32,448 nucleotides of DNA from Sphingobium phenoxybenzoativorans (GTDB lineage Bacteria > Pseudomonadota > Alphaproteobacteria > Sphingomonadales > Sphingomonadaceae): assembly GCF_001757355.1 (NCBI RefSeq), contig NZ_MINO01000043.1, forward strand, positions 1-32,448, written 5' to 3'. Shown here piece by piece: positions 29,189-32,448 of the stretch. The position numbers and the translations under genes were made by a program. Numbering within the stretch: the first letter of the stretch is position 1; each line of letters begins with the position of its first letter. Below the pieces are notes generated by a model, which had not been told where the DNA came from, ran no database searches, and saw only the letters and a program-made list of their open reading frames with translations.

Positions 29189-30964
29189 TCAGGAATTTAA
29201 GGTAGCCTCGAAAGCCCGCGTGCGCTGCGGATAATTAATATATGCAAAATGCACGCGCTGCCAACCTGGCGAGGTCGCTCGCTTTACATAGCCCTCTCGA
29301 TTCGGAAGTTGCATGATCTCGCTGGCGAGTATCGCCTCCTCGACCGTTCGTTTGCTCTGCGTTGATGTCGAACGTGACGTGTAGCGCCCCCGCGTGCGCG
29401 ACCGACTGACATCGTCGCGCTCTATCTCGCGGCTACCGATGAGGTCGGAGACGAGTTCGGCGGTCCCGCCACCCTCGCTGAGGCCCGAGCGGAGTAACAA
29501 CAGGTTTCCACAGTTCTCAATGATCGTGTGAGCCCCCTCGCCATAGACGGCTTTGACCTGCGCCGACGACTGAAAGCCGATCGCGACGCAGCCGCCGAAT
29601 TTTCTAAGGCGAGCTTGCGCGTCCCTCAGTCCCTCGATCCGTCCTAATGCGTCTAGCTCGTCGATGTGAAACCAGATCCGCCGATCGCGATCAGGCGACA
29701 GTGACAGCGTCTCCAGAATGGCGATGTTCATCCAGCATGAGATTAGGCCACGAAGCGCCGCTATCTGGTTGGCGGAATAAGGAAGCCAGAGCGATCCCGC
29801 TCCGGTTCGGATCCATTGCCGTATCGAGAATGATTCGCCGTCTAGCGCCGTTATGAAGCGAAGATTTCCTATAGCCGGCGCGAGCGTACCGAGGATGCTG
29901 GCGAGCATCTTCTCACCGCCAGGCTCGAAATAGCGTGCTGCTGCCGTGCCTTGGCAGAGAAGCTTCAGTTCGGCAACCGAGCCCGACGCGAGGATATTGA
30001 TGAGATCGCTGATCGTGCCGAGCCCCAGCCGCCCAAAATTTTCCAAAGCTGCGGCGAGAAGCTGCTGAGCATAGGTGATCCACTGGTCATGTTCGCCGAT
30101 ACCGAGATGCGGCAGGACCGATTGGGCGAGAAAGGCATGGTCGCCGGCGCGTTCGATCTCGGCCAACAGATCCCACCGCGCGCACCGTCGATCGAAAGGG
30201 TTCAAAATGATGTCACCCGCTTCGTAAAAAGCGCTCATTGCCGCACCGTCGGGATCGGCCACGACCTGCCGGTCACCGCGTCGGATGGCGTCAGCCATTA
30301 GCCCGCGCAGAGCGGTGGACTTACCGGAACCGGTCGCGCCGATCGCGGCCACGTGCATGGTTTCGTCCTCCCGACTCAGCGGCACGCCTGCCAGCGTCAC
30401 GCCCCCGGCGAGCCGAGCGCGAAGCCGCCCGCCACGTCCGCCGTTGAATGCGCCGACGCGCGTGCCACGAAGATGGATGACCCTGCGCGGACTGGCGGCA
30501 ATCCGGGCAGCGATGGCGCCGCCGAGGAAACCGAACGCCGCCGGCATTAACACCGCGAGCGGCCAGCTATCTCCGCGGAAGCTGGTGTAGAGCCAGTAAC
30601 CCAGCACGCTTCCACCCAGCCAGCCCACCGGCGCATGCAGGAGCGGCCAAAAGGTTCGGCGATCCGCGCCCTGCACGATCGCAGTCGCGATGACGCCGGG
30701 GAGAGCGGCGAGCGCGAACCAGAGATGATAGCCATGTAGCGCGAGCCAGGCCCAGCGCTGCTCGAGCCATGGTTCGAGCGCATGCCGGTGCGTCCAATGC
30801 TCCCGCACCAGGTCGGCAAGCGCGAACCGTCCATCAGGCGGAACAAGGGAACGAACAAGCGGCCAGCACGCCGCGATCGCGGCCACTGCCGACAGGAACG
30901 CGATCTGTTGAACGACGGGCTCAGCGCCGCCCCGGCCACCACTCGCGACCGCTCCACCGCTCAC
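29189..30964 (-). CDS. traD: Type IV coupling protein TraD/VirD4-like
   Basis: A 591-residue conjugative coupling ATPase that brings the relaxase-DNA complex to the mating channel. The N-terminal part has hydrophobic membrane segments (about 17-35, 78-98 and 133-155). The Walker A motif is GATGSGKST (209-217), and Walker B is IWFHIDELDAL (430-440) with Asp435 and Glu436. GSVAELKLLCQGTAA and the FGGCVAIGFQSSAQ segment are typical of the TraD group. The GTG start overlaps the traA stop by four bases (GTGA), so the pair is coupled. It fits the traA-traD arrangement of conjugative elements with MobF relaxases. The function is transfer of the element that carries the catabolic genes (inference). 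Confidence 0.93.
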   Translation of the reverse strand: MSGGAVASGGRGGAEPVVQQIAFLSAVAAIAACWPLVRSLVPPDGRFALADLVREHWTHRHALEPWLEQRWAWLALHGYHLWFALAALPGVIATAIVQGADRRTFWPLLHAPVGWLGGSVLGYWLYTSFRGDSWPLAVLMPAAFGFLGGAIAARIAASPRRVIHLRGTRVGAFNGGRGGRLRARLAGGVTLAGVPLSREDETMHVAAIGATGSGKSTALRGLMADAIRRGDRQVVADPDGAAMSAFYEAGDIILNPFDRRCARWDLLAEIERAGDHAFLAQSVLPHLGIGEHDQWITYAQQLLAAALENFGRLGLGTISDLINILASGSVAELKLLCQGTAAARYFEPGGEKMLASILGTLAPAIGNLRFITALDGESFSIRQWIRTGAGSLWLPYSANQIAALRGLISCWMNIAILETLSLSPDRDRRIWFHIDELDALGRIEGLRDAQARLRKFGGCVAIGFQSSAQVKAVYGEGAHTIIENCGNLLLLRSGLSEGGGTAELVSDLIGSREIERDDVSRSRTRGRYTSRSTSTQSKRTVEEAILASEIMQLPNREGYVKRATSPGWQRVHFAYINYPQRTRAFEATLNS

Positions 30965-32448
30965 CGCTCGGCCCCATAATCCTGATCGCGCGAGATGCCG
31001 GGCGCCTTCTTAGCCGCTGCCAATGCCTCCCGCATGGACTCGGCTGTTTGGCGAGGCGCACGCTCACGCGCCGCCATCATGGCGCGCAGCGCCTTCGCCT
31101 GTTCGCTGTTCGACGGATCGGCACCACGGCCGGTGTCCGTACCCCGTCCTTCCGTCACGGAAGCGACGCGCACGGCGGGCTGATCCTTCACCGGTTCACG
31201 GGCGGCTCCGCCGCTGCGATCGGCCGCGCGGTCGCCGTTCGCTTCGCGGGTCGGTTCAGGCGATGCCGTGCGTTCGTCACCGGACCGACCGAGCACGCGC
31301 GACACCAGCGCAGCCAATCCTCGCGGCTGCTCGCGCGGCGCGGTGGAACTGCGGTCATCCCCGGCGCGGGCGGCAGCGACTGTCTGCGGTCCCGACGGAG
31401 GCGAGGCAGTCTGCCGCTCATAGTCGAGCGCCATGTCCTTCGGTCGTTCGCGCGCGAGTGTGCGGCGGAGGGCGGCTTCGTCGGCGAAATCGTCGCGGCC
31501 ATAGTGTACCGCCGTGCCCTCACGGTGGCGGCTGAGCGCAACATAGGAAGAGTGCGCATCGAGCCCCGGCGTCGCCAGCACATGCGTGCAATCAACGGTC
31601 ATGCCCTGCGTCTTATGGACGGTCGCGGCATAGCCATGATCGACATGCGCATAGGTCTTGAGATCGACGTTGACGCGCCGGCCATCATCGAGCCGCACCG
31701 CCAAACTATCCGGCTGTACTTTCTCGACCTGACCCAGCGTGCCGTTCTTCACGCCAAGGTCGCGCTCATTCTTGAGGAACAGGATGCGGTCGTTGTCGGC
31801 GAAGTCGCGCAGACCGCGGTCGGTGCGGACCGCGACGTCGGTGCCGAGTTCGCCTTGCGCATGGAGCCGCTCGCGCGCAGCAAGATTGAGCATGTGAACC
31901 TCCTGATTGGTGTGCGTGAGGATGATGCGACTGGCGGTTGGTGCGGCGCGGCGCTCTGTGCCCCAGCGATCGATCAGAGCAGCGCGCGCCGCGTCTCGCG
32001 TGTCGGCGGCATGAACCATGCCGCCGTTCGAGTAAGCGGAGATCGCCTCTGCGGTCCGACCGGTCGCGAAGGCGCGGGTCGCCTCGCGCATCCACTCAGC
32101 GGTCTGCCGACGCACCTCGCCGATTTCGGCGGCGCCATGGCGCTCCGCGAGCAGCCGAAACGCAGCGCCGGCCTCGATCGCCTGGAGCTGCTGAACGTCG
32201 CCGACCATCACCACCTTGGCGTCGGCTCCCGCCACTTCGGCGAGTACGCGCTGGAGCTGGCGTGTGCCGATCATGCCGGCTTCGTCCACGACCAGCACGT
32301 CACGCGATGTGAGCCGGTCGCGGTCACGCGCCCAGCTATGCTCTAAGCTGGCGATGGTGCGCGACGCGATGCCCGATCCGCCTTCCAGATTCTCCGCCGC
32401 GATGCCCGACAGCGCGGTGCCGCGCACGATGTAACCGGCGGCCTCCCA
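30961..32448 (-). CDS. traA: Conjugative relaxase/helicase TraA (MobF), N-terminus beyond window
   Basis: The frame is open from the right edge (WEAAGYIVRGTALSGIAAE) to the stop at 30961, giving the C-terminal 495 residues. This is the RecD-like helicase half of a MobF relaxase. Helicase motifs are visible: VLVVDEAGMIG (motif II), GDVQQLQAIEAGAAF (motif III), RIILTHTNQ, YAATVHKTQGMTVD (motif V) and YVALSRHREG (motif VI). A charged, Ala/Arg-rich tail follows. The relaxase domain with its catalytic Tyr residues lies outside. With traD it identifies a conjugative plasmid or ICE. Confidence 0.94.
   Translation of the reverse strand, partial: WEAAGYIVRGTALSGIAAENLEGGSGIASRTIASLEHSWARDRDRLTSRDVLVVDEAGMIGTRQLQRVLAEVAGADAKVVMVGDVQQLQAIEAGAAFRLLAERHGAAEIGEVRRQTAEWMREATRAFATGRTAEAISAYSNGGMVHAADTRDAARAALIDRWGTERRAAPTASRIILTHTNQEVHMLNLAARERLHAQGELGTDVAVRTDRGLRDFADNDRILFLKNERDLGVKNGTLGQVEKVQPDSLAVRLDDGRRVNVDLKTYAHVDHGYAATVHKTQGMTVDCTHVLATPGLDAHSSYVALSRHREGTAVHYGRDDFADEAALRRTLARERPKDMALDYERQTASPPSGPQTVAAARAGDDRSSTAPREQPRGLAALVSRVLGRSGDERTASPEPTREANGDRAADRSGGAAREPVKDQPAVRVASVTEGRGTDTGRGADPSNSEQAKALRAMMAARERAPRQTAESMREALAAAKKAPGISRDQDYGAER

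Noticed and set aside
30769..32346. Plus-strand open frame of 525 codons opposite traA
   Set aside because: Arg/Ala-rich shadow of a GC-rich gene; the minus strand carries clear helicase motifs.
1..32448. CRISPR array, tRNA, rRNA, insertion sequence
   Set aside because: No regularly spaced direct repeats, cloverleaf-like segments, rRNA core sequence or transposase motifs were seen by eye.

Overview
The window looks like part of a catabolic, probably plasmid- or ICE-borne region of a sphingomonad-type alphaproteobacterium. That placement is an inference. It rests on the two TonB-dependent receptors with catabolic neighbours, the dense set of short-chain dehydrogenases (SDRs), a VanA/DdmC-type Rieske oxygenase, BKACE and amidohydrolase genes, overall base composition, and a TraA/TraD-type conjugation module at the right edge. 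No rRNA, tRNA, CRISPR array or insertion sequence was recognised.

Layout. (1) 1-5749, minus strand: a six-gene run BKACE > alpha/beta C-C hydrolase > SMP-30 lactonase > SnoaL-like > two-domain VOC protein > MFS transporter (cut by the left edge), divergent from a MarR regulator at 5986. (2) 6561-10028: Fe-type superoxide dismutase, a 35-residue membrane mini-protein, a NodD-like LysR regulator and a subtype-III amidohydrolase, all minus. (3) 10113-14676 and on to 16961: an SDR divergent from a second MarR with a 16-bp perfect palindrome between them, then TonB receptor 1, a ferredoxin/metallo-beta-lactamase fusion and TonB receptor 2. (4) 17313-20400, minus: Rieske oxygenase > muconolactone-isomerase-like protein > SDR, and a further SDR that is a paralogue of the one at 10113. 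(5) 21009-23252, plus: amidohydrolase_2 decarboxylase/hydrolase > alpha/beta hydrolase with an apparent Cys nucleophile > small hypothetical protein. (6) 23275-29092: NmrA-like protein, PYROXD2/CrtI-like FAD oxidoreductase, SpoIIAA/STAS-like protein, two SDRs and an HxlR regulator. (7) 29189-32448: TraD coupling protein and the C-terminal helicase half of a TraA (MobF) relaxase.

How it may work together (inference): the receptors import a substrate across the outer membrane and the MFS protein across the inner membrane. The Rieske enzyme, SDRs, FAD oxidoreductase, amidohydrolases, C-C hydrolase, lactonase, VOC and BKACE enzymes would oxidise, decarboxylate and cleave it to CoA-level products. 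The substrate cannot be named from sequence alone.

Main novelty candidate: a 17-bp element close to ATYGSCAATNNCGATTT recurs in seven intergenic sites, always pointing toward the next gene. Its dyad core is ATC-N9-GAT, the spacing known for NodD-family LysR boxes, and a NodD-like LysR is encoded in the window. In five sites an ATG lies exactly 6 nt before the element, so the same sequence also reads as the start of a family of micro-ORFs (MxxIxxxDF). Whether it is a regulon operator, a set of conserved leader peptides, or both is open.
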